Shown here piece by piece: positions 56,311 through 64,000 of a stretch of DNA of 64,000 nt. The stretch is from CAWAHD01 sp963781785 (lineage in GTDB: Bacteria > Planctomycetota > Planctomycetia > Isosphaerales > Isosphaeraceae), in the NCBI GenBank assembly GCA_963781785.1, contig CAWAHD010000001.1:124001-188000 (forward strand), written 5' to 3'. Made by a program: the position numbers and the translations under genes. The notes below the pieces were generated by a model. The model searched no databases. It worked only from the letters and a program-made list of their open reading frames with translations, and was not told where the DNA came from. Within the stretch, counting starts at the first letter, position 1. Each line of letters starts with the position of its first letter.

Positions 56311-58010
56311 ATCGGTCCTCCGGTGATGGTCATCCCTTCGGCGGTGCCCTTGGTATCGACTCGCCTGGACATTGGTAGCTCGATCAAGAATGTTGCGCCC
56401 GCCCCTGGCTGAGACGTCACGGAGATCTTGCCCCCGTGTTCGCGGATGATCTTCTGCGAGACCGGCAATCCCAATCCGGTTCCCCGCGAGCCCTTGGTCG
56501 AGGCGAAGATCTGAAAGAGCGCGGGAATGTCGGCCTCGTCGATCCCGCGACCGTTATCACAGACGGCGATCCGGACAATCGGCGTTTCGGGATTCCATTC
56601 GATCTTGATCGTGACCTGCGCGTCCTGCACGCCCTCACTGGCATCAATCGCGTTGGTCACGATGTTCAGGACCGCGCGGTGAATGCCCTCGGCGTCAATC
56701 GGCACCAGAGGCAAATCGGCGCAAGGCTCCCAGAGAAGCCGTACCCCCAGCTCGGCCGCGCGGGACTGCATGAGCTCAAACACGTCGCCGATCGTCTCAT
56801 TGAGGTTGGCGGCCTCGAGCGCCGGCTCTCGGTCTTTCGAGAACGAAAGCATGTCCATGACCAGATTGTAGATCTTGGTCTGGTTCTTCTCGACAATCGT
56901 CCAGCCGCGGCGGACGATCGACTCGTCCTTGTCATTGAGCCCCAGGTCAATCAGGTAGCTGCCGCCGCGGATGCCTTGGAGGATGTTCTTGATGTGATGA
57001 GACAGGGTGGCGATCGTCTGGCCCACGGCGGCCAGACGCTCGGCCTGGATCTTGTCGTTGTAGAAGATGGTGTTCTCGATTGCCAGACCGGCTTGGTGGC
57101 CGATCGCGACCATCAGGGTGAGCTGGTCCGGGCTGAACCGGCCGCGCTGGCCTCCCTTGTCGCTGGCGACCACGCCGGCCTGGATATCCGAGTAGAGAAC
57201 ACCCAGGGAAGTATGCCGCCCCTGGATCGGCACGCAGATGGCCTCGCGGATCTGGTAGTCGACGATCGACTGGGCCGGGCTGAACCGCTTGTCGGTGGGA
57301 GCATCGCCGGTGATGACCCCTTCACCGCGCTCGAGAACATAATCAACGATCGTTTGCGAGATGGTCATCCGCTCGTCGGGCTCGGCTCCCTGGCGCCAGC
57401 GCACGGCCTTGGGGACGAGCTGGCCGGAATCGTCCTTGAGCAGGATCGCGCCACGATCAGCACCGATTGACTCGAAAACCAGCTCCAGAATTTGAGCCGA
57501 CAGTGAGTCGATATCCAGGGTATTGCTGATGGCCTGGGTCGCGCGATACATGACGGACAGGTTCATCAGCCGTTCGCGCAGCCAGCCGGCCGCTGCGTCA
57601 GGGGCTTGCAACACCCGCGAACCCTCGCCCGAGGGGATGCTCCTCAAGATGGCCGATCGGTCGTCGAGGCCGTGGTTGGTCTTCAAGTCGACCCGGGCCG
57701 TCAAGTCGCGAGCAGGGCCGCCGTTGCCTCCATGAAACAGCATGACCGTCTGGCCGAGCTGAACCCGGTCGCCGGAGCTCAGAGCAACCTGGTCAATCGG
57801 CTGGCCGTTGACAAATGTCCCGTTCGCCGAGCCGAGATCGACGAGCCGATAGCCATCGCGGTCGAGCCTGAGCTCGGCATGACGGCGGGATATTTCGGTG
57901 TCGTGGAGCCGTACGGCGTTCGAGTTGTCCCTGCCCAGGGCCACGGGAGTGAACGCGAACTCGAACCGTTTGCCCTGGTCGGCCCCTTGAATCACAAACA
58001 AGGAGGCCAC
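56307..58010 (-). CDS. FHA-GAF sensor histidine kinase
   Basis: This 567-residue cytoplasmic kinase has an N-terminal FHA domain (about 20-95: VALGRDNSNAVRLHDTEISR RHAEL, then NGTFVNGQ). A GAF domain (about 150-320; SIGADRGAILLKDD, ICVPIQGRHTSLGVLY) follows. The histidine-kinase core has the H box LSHHIKNILQGIRGG, then the N box NIVTNAIDAS and the G boxes DNGRGIDEADIP and GTGLGLPVSQKIIREHGG. FHA domains read phosphothreonine, so it may link a Ser/Thr kinase to two-component signalling. The start is GTG at 58010 after GAGGAGA. No response regulator is adjacent; it lies at the end of the Hsp70 cluster. Confidence 0.9.
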   Translation of the reverse strand: MASLFVIQGADQGKRFEFAFTPVALGRDNSNAVRLHDTEISRRHAELRLDRDGYRLVDLGSANGTFVNGQPIDQVALSSGDRVQLGQTVMLFHGGNGGPARDLTARVDLKTNHGLDDRSAILRSIPSGEGSRVLQAPDAAAGWLRERLMNLSVMYRATQAISNTLDIDSLSAQILELVFESIGADRGAILLKDDSGQLVPKAVRWRQGAEPDERMTISQTIVDYVLERGEGVITGDAPTDKRFSPAQSIVDYQIREAICVPIQGRHTSLGVLYSDIQAGVVASDKGGQRGRFSPDQLTLMVAIGHQAGLAIENTIFYNDKIQAERLAAVGQTIATLSHHIKNILQGIRGGSYLIDLGLNDKDESIVRRGWTIVEKNQTKIYNLVMDMLSFSKDREPALEAANLNETIGDVFELMQSRAAELGVRLLWEPCADLPLVPIDAEGIHRAVLNIVTNAIDASEGVQDAQVTIKIEWNPETPIVRIAVCDNGRGIDEADIPALFQIFASTKGSRGTGLGLPVSQKIIREHGGKISVTSQPGAGATFLIELPMSRRVDTKGTAEGMTITGGPI

Positions 58011-58196
58011 GAGGTTTTGTCTCCTCGGCTCGGAGCGGGCGTCGCATGGAAATCAAGCTCGGGCGTTCTTCAGGCTAACGCACCCCCCCACCGAGCGTCA
58101 ACACGTCGAAAGGATGAAGGATGAAGGATGAACAAGAACACCGGCAACGTTGCAAAATCGTCGCGCCTGCACCGCCTCCCTCCGCAACGAGGGCTA

Positions 58197-58538
58197 CTAA
58201 CCGGCGGCGCCCCCGCCATCCCCCCTGCCCCCCACTTCGCTAAAGGGCGAAACATCTCTTTCTGCGCGCCTGGCTCCCTCGAGCGCTTCGGGCCAGTTTT
58301 CCTGGAGGAGGTGGCACAGAGCCATCAGCCGATCGATTTCGGGCCCGGGCCGCAGTTGGCGGCAGAAAACCGCGGCTTGCAAGGCTTTCTCGGGAGAGCC
58401 GGCGTGCAGACACCGCAAGCAAGTGCGCCGGTAGCGCTCGTATGTTTGCTCGGCCGCGCGCAAGACACGCAAGTCGCATTTACAACGGCGGCATGTGTCG
58501 GCCCAATGTTGCCGCGCTCCGCAAGTCGGACAGCGCAT
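58197..58538 (-). CDS. Small zinc-ribbon protein of the Hsp70 cluster
   Basis: The protein has about 113 residues, beginning MRCPTCGARQHWADTCRRCK with two CxxC pairs, then a helical TPR-like part (YERYRRTCLRCLHAGSPEKA, LRPGPEIDRLMALCHLLQEN). A longer start at 58562 is possible. The pattern recalls the zinc domain of DnaJ only loosely. It is on the same strand as, and 108 bp downstream of, the Hsp70 gene. It may recognise substrates for the chaperone, but this is inference. Confidence 0.7.
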   Translation of the reverse strand: MRCPTCGARQHWADTCRRCKCDLRVLRAAEQTYERYRRTCLRCLHAGSPEKALQAAVFCRQLRPGPEIDRLMALCHLLQENWPEALEGARRAERDVSPFSEVGGRGDGGGAAG

Positions 58539-58646
58539 TTCACCGCGAGATTCGATCAGCATCGCGCAATGCCGCCGGAGAATGGTTCGCTCGCTCAGGA
58601 GATTTACAACTCGTGACCGGAAATGTGTTGGGGATTCGTCTCCAGA

Positions 58647-60459
58647 TCATGCGTCTTCGAGGTAGAAGACGAGGTCCTCGATTTCTGGAATGATCGATCG
58701 GATCTGTTCCTCCGACTTGTTCTCGATAGCTGACCGGAGGTCGTCGAGCATGGCTCTCAGTTCCTTGGCGTCCTCGGCGTTCGCACCCGGCAGAATGCGG
58801 TTTGCCTTGGTGGTGAGAGCTTGGGCGTACTCGATCGCCTGCACGAGACCGGGCTCCTGCTCCTCGGCGAGGTACGAAGCAGAACCGTTGTCATCCTGGT
58901 TCGAGCCCACCAGGGCAAGAAGCGGTTTTGTCGACTCGATCGAGGCGCCGAAGACGGATTCCAGGCGGTCGACTGCGTCACTGCGATGGCGCTTGAGAAA
59001 CCGCTCCATGGCGTTGTCGATGACCACGTGCTTGGCGAGACCCGTGGCCCGCTCGGTGGCGGTCACTTTGAGGATCCCGTTCATGTCCAGGTCGAGTCGG
59101 ACCAGGATCTCGTTGCCAGCGGGAACCTCGGCCAGCCCCTCGATCAAGAACTCGCCGACCAGCGTGTTGTAGCGCGTGTCTTCGTTTTCCCCCTGGAACA
59201 CCTGAATTCGCGCCGCATCCTGGTCGTCGTAAACCGTGGAGTAGATCTCATTGCGGCTCACGGGCAACGGCGTGTTCCGCTCGATGATCGGCGAAAAGGC
59301 GTGAGAGGAGACGAATCCGTGCAGCTCGCCCAGCGCGCTGATGCCCAGTGTGTGCGGCGTGATATCGATCAGAATCGGCCCGACGTCAATGCCGGCGATC
59401 AAGCCCCCCTGAACGGCCGCCCCCAGGGCCACCGCCAGGTCGGGCTCGATCTCGCAATGGACCGGGCGCCCCAACCGTCGCTCGAGGATCCGGTGAACCA
59501 AGGGAGTGCGGGTCTGCGCCCCCCACCAGGACAACCTTGTCGATCTGGTTGGCCTGCACCCGCGCGTCGGAGAGTGCCTCGTCCAGGCAGGTCAGCGTCT
59601 TGTCCAGCAGGGGTTCGATGAGGTGCTCGTACTCGTGCCGGTTGATTTCCATCACGAGATTCAGTGGCTTGCCGTTCTTCTCGGCCACGAATTCTTCCTC
59701 GATCGTGGTCACGGCCTCGGTGGATAACCGCTTCTTGGCGTCCTCGGCGGCACGGAGCACACGAGCTTTCGCCGCCGGCGATTGCCTGAGGTCCGTGCCC
59801 TGCTTCCGGCTGAACGCGTCGCAAACGTGGTCGAGAAGCAACTGGTCGAAATCGTCACCGCCGAGCTGAGTGTCACCGTGACTGGCCAGGATCTCGACCA
59901 CACCGTTCTCGACCTGCGCCACCGACACATCAAATGTGCCGCCGCCCAGGTCGTAGACCAGAAGTCGTTCCATCTCGGAAGGATGGGGGTCATACGTCAG
60001 GACAGCCGCGGTGGGCTCATTGATGATCCGGACGACGTCAAGACCGGCAAGCTCGCCGGCCTGGCGAGTCGCCTGCCGCTGGCCGTCGTTGAAAAACGCG
60101 GGAACTGTGATGACGGCCTTGGAGACCGGGATGCCCAGTCGTTTCTCGGCCCGCTCTTTGAGCGTCCGGAGGATGATCGCCGAGATTTCCTGGGGTGAGT
60201 AATCCTGGTCGCCCAGCTTGACGTTGATCTCCTGGCCCATTTTCCGCTTGATCGATCGAACAGTCCGTTCTGGGGCGAGCACGTACTGGTTACGCGCCGC
60301 CTTGCCCACGAGCAAATGGCCCTGGGGGTCCAGACCGACCACGGAGGGCAAGATTGGGTCACCGTCTTCATCGAGGACGATGGCCCGGCCATCCTGGATG
60401 ACGGCCACTTCGCTGTTCGTCGTTCCCAGGTCGATCCCGATGATCGTATCCGTCGCCAT
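58647..60459 (-). CDS. DnaK-like Hsp70 chaperone, one frameshift
   Basis: The protein would have about 600 residues (DnaK about 640). The ATPase domain is clear: IGIDLGTTNSEVAVIQDG, INEPTAAVLTYDPHPSEMER, VYDLGGGTFDVSVAQVENGV and IDKVVLVGGA. The substrate-binding domain follows with VLIDITPHTLGISALGE and the C-terminal lid helices, ending PEIEDLVFYLEDA. The C-terminal EEVD-type or Gly-rich tail is absent. The frame is broken at a G6 run near 59513 (VGG | AQTRTPLVHRILERRL), best explained by a homopolymer length error. The gene is followed by a zinc-ribbon and preceded by GrpE-like and J-like genes, so it is probably a specialised Hsp70. Confidence 0.87.
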
Positions 60460-60474
60460 GGCGAGATTCCTTGT

Positions 60475-61395
60475 TCAGTCCGAGTCAGACTGGTCCGCTC
60501 TGCGATCGGTACCCGTCTCGTCCTCGGAGTCATCCTCGAAGTCGTCCCCGAAGTGCTCCTGCTCCCGTTCGGGCGGGGTCGTCTCACTTGAACCAGGTGA
60601 TGTACCGGCAGATCCACGCACCGCCACAACCTCCGCATAGCGAATCACACGGCCCCTCCACGTATAACCCGGCCTGAGCTCCTTGACCACCGTTCCCGGC
60701 GGTTGGTCCGGTTGCTCAACGACTTCGAGCACGGTCATCAACTCCGGATCGACCGGATTGCCCTGGCAGGGAATCCGTTCGATGCGCTCGGACGCCATCA
60801 CCCGGCGCAGCCGTCTTTGAATCAGTCCGTAGCCCTCGGCAAATGAGTCAAAAAACTCATGCCGCGACGGACCGTCGCGGCTGACGACTTCGATGACCTG
60901 GTTGTGATAGGCTCGAAGCAGCCGGCGCCGAATCCAGGATCGGCTGCGATGGAGGTCATTGAGCGCCTGTTCCAGCGCGCGGACCGATTCGCCGGCGATC
61001 TGGTGCCGGGCCCGTTCAATTTCGCGGTAACCACGGTCGATGGCCTCATCGAGATCAGCGAGTGCTTCAGCCAGTGCCTTGCCGGCCGTCCAGACCGCTT
61101 GGGCCTCTTTTGGCTCGACGGACCGGAACTGCTCGATTGCCTGGCGGAGTGCCAGGAGCATGGTCTCGGTCTGCTCGGAGAGACCTCGCCCACTTTTGGT
61201 CTGGAGCTTCACTTCGTGCCGCAGCGCTGTGAACTCCTCCACCAGGTCGATGATCCCGAAATCTCGCAGCGGTGGTTGCTGCTGGAGGCCACCACCGGGC
61301 TCGCAGCTCCCATCGTGGTTGACCTCGGCGTGTCCGGCGTCGAGCCATTGGCGGAATCGATCGAGGATGGCTTCCACGTCATCTCGGTCGTTCAT
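60475..61395 (-). CDS. GrpE-like nucleotide exchange factor
   Basis: This is a 306-residue protein. The N-terminal 130 residues are Glu/Gln-rich and helical, giving the long coiled coil expected for GrpE (LVEEFTALRHEVKLQTKSGR). The C-terminal beta domain has the GrpE signature PELMTVLEVVEQPDQPPGTV and YTWRGRVIRYAEVVAV. A very acidic tail follows (DDFEDDSEDETGTDRRAD). It overlaps the J-like gene by 4 bp (ATGA), and Hsp70 starts 15 bp downstream. It would exchange ADP for ATP on this Hsp70. Confidence 0.85.
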   Translation of the reverse strand: MNDRDDVEAILDRFRQWLDAGHAEVNHDGSCEPGGGLQQQPPLRDFGIIDLVEEFTALRHEVKLQTKSGRGLSEQTETMLLALRQAIEQFRSVEPKEAQAVWTAGKALAEALADLDEAIDRGYREIERARHQIAGESVRALEQALNDLHRSRSWIRRRLLRAYHNQVIEVVSRDGPSRHEFFDSFAEGYGLIQRRLRRVMASERIERIPCQGNPVDPELMTVLEVVEQPDQPPGTVVKELRPGYTWRGRVIRYAEVVAVRGSAGTSPGSSETTPPEREQEHFGDDFEDDSEDETGTDRRADQSDSD

Positions 61396-61688
61396 GGCGA
61401 GTCTGCCAGGGCCAGCAGGGTTTCCACCGGAAGCCGGGCGTCGCGCAGCCGGCGCCTCAGATCGGTCGCGATCGCCTCGAACGAGTCGTTCTTGGCCTCG
61501 ACCATGAAGAGCCGCGCGTGCAGGCGCTCGGCCGGGTCGCGCAGCGCCGCGTAGGCCTCATGGACTGCCGCAAACCGCTCCGGTGCCCGTTCGGGCGGAA
61601 ACGCGCGCACCAGCTCCAGATAACGCTCGCGGATCACGCTCTCACCAGCGTCGGGAGTCAAGCCCAGGACATCATATGGGTCGTTCAT
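61392..61688 (-). CDS. J-domain-like protein lacking the HPD motif
   Basis: The 98-residue protein begins NDPYDVLGLTPDAGESVIRE, like helix I-II of a J domain, and continues RFAAVHEAYAALRDPAERLH like helix III-IV. At the loop where J proteins carry His-Pro-Asp, the sequence is AFPPERAPE. HPD is needed to stimulate Hsp70 ATPase in classical J proteins. It therefore may bind Hsp70 without stimulating it, or work by another surface. Translationally coupled to the GrpE-like gene and 6 bp after the TPR gene. Confidence 0.8.
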   Translation of the reverse strand: MNDPYDVLGLTPDAGESVIRERYLELVRAFPPERAPERFAAVHEAYAALRDPAERLHARLFMVEAKNDSFEAIATDLRRRLRDARLPVETLLALADSP

Positions 61689-61694
61689 CTCGAC

Positions 61695-64000
61695 TCACCG
61701 TTTCTTGCGAGGCTTTCGTTTGCCGGTCTTTCGTGGTGCACTCGGCCTTGGGGATGGAGACCAGTCGGGGAAGAAACCGTCATCGTCGTCATCGTCATCG
61801 TCATCTTCATCCCAGGCATCGTCGTCAAAGTCATCGGGGAATCCAAACGGGCCGAATCCGCCTCCCGGAAACGAGAATGGGAATGGGAACCCGGCATCGC
61901 CGAATGCGGGCATACCCATGGGGCCCGCGGTCATCTCGTTGACCAGCGTGAGCGCGCTCTGGATCGGCGGTAAGAGTGCAGCTTCTCTGGGCATCGTCGA
62001 GGCTTGAGCCAGCTTGAGCGCCGTCTCGAGGTACTGGCGTGCCTTGGGGCTCGCGAAGGGGAGACGCCCCTTTTCAAGCTCCAGGAGACCGGCCCGGAAG
62101 TTCAGCCGGGCAGATCCGGGGTGTTGCTTCAAACCCTGGTTGACTCGCTTCTCGAGGAGCTTCGCCTGCTGTGGAAAATGGCGCAGGAACTCACAGATCC
62201 GCTCGATGTCTTCGAGCCGGTACTTCAACCGGCTGCCGCGCTCGAGATAGTCAACGACCTGCGCGATATGTCCGGCCCGCCCAGGGTACTCCTTGCGGTC
62301 GTCCAGAAACGCATCGAGCAGGGCAGCCAGCTCTCCAGCAGTATTGCTGCGGCATTTCTTCTGGAGTCCCGCATTCCAGAGCTCGGCGTAGTGATCCTGG
62401 GTGGCCTTGGGCATGCGGTATCGGATCGATTCGATCGAGAGCGCCAGCCACAATGGCGTCGGCTCGACCAGGCTCGCCTCGGCTTCCCGGATCATCTGAT
62501 CGCTCGGACCGGACTGCCCGGCTTTCGCCTCGAACATCGCCCTGCGAGCCAGATAGAAGTAGTGGTGGGATTCATCTGGACAAAGCTCGTCGGCAACCCG
62601 GAATTGATCGCGCCCGTCGTCCCAGCGCGCTTCCAGTGCCAGCTTGCGAGCCAGGCCGATCCGGCAGGCGAATTCCAGGTTGCGCAAGGAATCGTCGAGG
62701 GGCTTGAGCTGCCGGGCCTTTTGCGCCAAGGCCAGGGCCTCGACGTGGTCATCTCGCTCGTAGGAATGCCGGGCCAAGAGCATTATGGTCTCAACGTCAT
62801 CGGGAAACTTCGCCAGCAGCCGGCGTGCAGCCGATTCGATACCGGCCGGATCATCCCGTTTTTGGTTGACATCGACCAACAATCGGTATGTCGGCAGGTG
62901 GAGAGGAGCGAGCTCGATGCTTTTTTCAAGGCATTCGATCACCTTCTCTTTGGCGCCCGCGAGCCTCCTGGCGTCTTCCGAGTCCCGGCGACGGCGCCCA
63001 GGTCCGATCGAAGGCGCAAATGGCTGTGAAGACTCCTCGTCGATCGCATCTGCTTCGTCGTGCCAGGTCTTGGCCAGGTGGTTCCAGATCATCGCCTGGG
63101 CCAGTGCACGCTCGGCCAAGCTCAATGCGGGCATTGTCTTCAGGTCGTCGATAAACGCAGCCCACCGGCCTCGTGATATGTCCGGATCGGCGTCTGCTTC
63201 TTCCCAGGCTATGGCCCGGCACCGATTCCAGTGCGGGTCGATCGACATGGGCTCAGCGGCACTGGTGAATCGGTCAAGCAGGTCTGCGACGTCGTCCGGA
63301 TTCAGGTCGCGTGCTTGCTTGATCACCGGGCCGACCAGGATGGAAGTCAGTCGCCCGGGATGTTTGGGATCAACCCGGCGCAGGCCATGGCGCAAAAAGG
63401 CAATCTCGATAAACAGCGTGTGCCAGTCCTGAGCGGCGGCAAGGCTGCTCACCTGACGCAGCCGTGCGAGCAGCGGCTCGCCGAAAACCACTTTCTCGAT
63501 GCGCTCCAGAAATCTTTCGTCGGCATTCGCCGCCTGTGCCTCGGCAAGACGGCGCAGCCGCTGGGCAATTGCGGAGGCCTTGCGCGTGGAATCGAGACGG
63601 TCCCAGTTGGCTCGGGCTTCTTCGGTGTCGTGCCGATAGTGCGCGGCCAGTCCTCGGACGAAGAATTTCCACTCGCTGAGCGGAGAGCTGCGGACGAGGT
63701 CGCGCAACAGCGACAAAGCCCCCGCTTCGTCGCTGGCCTGGAGCCGCTCCAGCGACGCTCGAATCAGGCTCGCGTCGCGACCAATCTCCGGAGACACATC
63801 CAGCGCCCGCTCGGGATGGACCACCGCTTGATCTGCGGCGATCGCAGCCAGGCCGTCCTTGAGTTCCTGTGTCCCCAGCCGTTCCTGGATCTGGTAGGCG
63901 TCTCGTGTCAGCCCCAGGTTCATCAAAAGCCGCACGAGCTCATCCACCCACTCATTTGCAGTGACGCCGAACTCGAGCAGGTGCCGGGCGACTTCCACTG
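61695..64000 (-). CDS. Large TPR-type protein, N-terminus outside window
   Basis: At least 767 residues, open at the window edge. Helical repeats with TPR-like spacing fill most of the protein, e.g. EKVIECLEKSIELAPLHLPT and HVEALALAQKARQLKPLDDS, then GSARLNFRAGLLELEKGRLP. The C-terminus changes to a Gly/Phe/Pro-rich segment, a run of nine or more Asp (DDDDDDDDD), and a basic end (KTGKRKPRKKR). This type of tail suits binding to nucleic acid or to a basic partner. It is the first gene of the Hsp70 cluster in view. It may be a co-chaperone scaffold; no enzyme motif is seen. Confidence 0.8.
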   Translation of the reverse strand, partial: VEVARHLLEFGVTANEWVDELVRLLMNLGLTRDAYQIQERLGTQELKDGLAAIAADQAVVHPERALDVSPEIGRDASLIRASLERLQASDEAGALSLLRDLVRSSPLSEWKFFVRGLAAHYRHDTEEARANWDRLDSTRKASAIAQRLRRLAEAQAANADERFLERIEKVVFGEPLLARLRQVSSLAAAQDWHTLFIEIAFLRHGLRRVDPKHPGRLTSILVGPVIKQARDLNPDDVADLLDRFTSAAEPMSIDPHWNRCRAIAWEEADADPDISRGRWAAFIDDLKTMPALSLAERALAQAMIWNHLAKTWHDEADAIDEESSQPFAPSIGPGRRRRDSEDARRLAGAKEKVIECLEKSIELAPLHLPTYRLLVDVNQKRDDPAGIESAARRLLAKFPDDVETIMLLARHSYERDDHVEALALAQKARQLKPLDDSLRNLEFACRIGLARKLALEARWDDGRDQFRVADELCPDESHHYFYLARRAMFEAKAGQSGPSDQMIREAEASLVEPTPLWLALSIESIRYRMPKATQDHYAELWNAGLQKKCRSNTAGELAALLDAFLDDRKEYPGRAGHIAQVVDYLERGSRLKYRLEDIERICEFLRHFPQQAKLLEKRVNQGLKQHPGSARLNFRAGLLELEKGRLPFASPKARQYLETALKLAQASTMPREAALLPPIQSALTLVNEMTAGPMGMPAFGDAGFPFPFSFPGGGFGPFGFPDDFDDDAWDEDDDDDDDDDGFFPDWSPSPRPSAPRKTGKRKPRKKR

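Noticed and set aside
62004..63029. A 341-codon plus-strand frame
   Set aside because: It is antisense to the TPR protein; composition matches an antisense shadow.

Overview
The window looks like chromosomal DNA of a GC-rich planctomycete, most likely from the Isosphaeraceae side of the phylum. This rests on two tandem DUF1559 prepilin-like proteins, a 1266-residue PVC-type dehydrogenase with HEAT-like repeats and one c-type heme site, a PEP-CTERM protein, an FHA-GAF histidine kinase and an Lpt-like giant protein beside KDO synthesis genes. No rRNA, tRNA or CRISPR array was seen.

Layout. 1-9.1 kb is a mobile-element graveyard: the end of an ISL3 element that truncates a large serine recombinase, a 5'-truncated group II intron, a complete but frameshifted IS256 element with 9-bp target duplications, an IS66 element with 8-bp duplications, and a long non-coding repeat. 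9.3-34.8 kb is ordinary gene space: an ABC-2 permease, kdsD-kdsC plus a 1454-residue LptC/OstA-like protein, a threonine-dehydratase-like gene, a PEP-CTERM protein opposite an ECF sigma/anti-sigma pair, a LacD-like aldolase, LarA-like, metallo-hydrolase and glycosyltransferase genes, the PVC dehydrogenase, a thioredoxin-like protein, an aminotransferase and a cytochrome. 34.8-39.4 kb carries an inverted copy of the non-coding repeat and a second, apparently identical IS66. 39.5-43 kb holds a lipocalin-like protein, an ArsR/SRPBCC pair and an ECF42-type sigma factor. 43.05-46.85 kb is a second ISL3 element broken by a nested 1.76-kb insertion that encodes an unrecognised 534-residue protein. 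46.85-50.4 kb has a YCII gene, fragments of an esterase, an HNH nuclease and a Fic-type protein, and an IS1380 transposase. 50.9-64 kb returns to resident genes: a heme-motif protein, an XRE/PBP-like regulator, the DUF1559 pair, and a minus-strand cluster running from a TPR protein through a J-like protein, GrpE-like protein, DnaK-like Hsp70 and zinc ribbon to an FHA-GAF histidine kinase.

How genes work together. KdsD and KdsC make KDO for outer-membrane glycolipid, and the giant protein next to them is best explained as an Lpt-bridge component. The 56.3-64.0 kb cluster resembles a dedicated Hsp70 machine whose J-like partner lacks the HPD motif. The ECF42 sigma factor and its usual YCII partner are separated by the ISL3 insertion.

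Quality note. At least eleven single-base frameshifts break otherwise well-conserved reading frames, several next to homopolymers (for example the G6 run in the Hsp70 gene). Many genes called frameshifted here may be intact in the organism.
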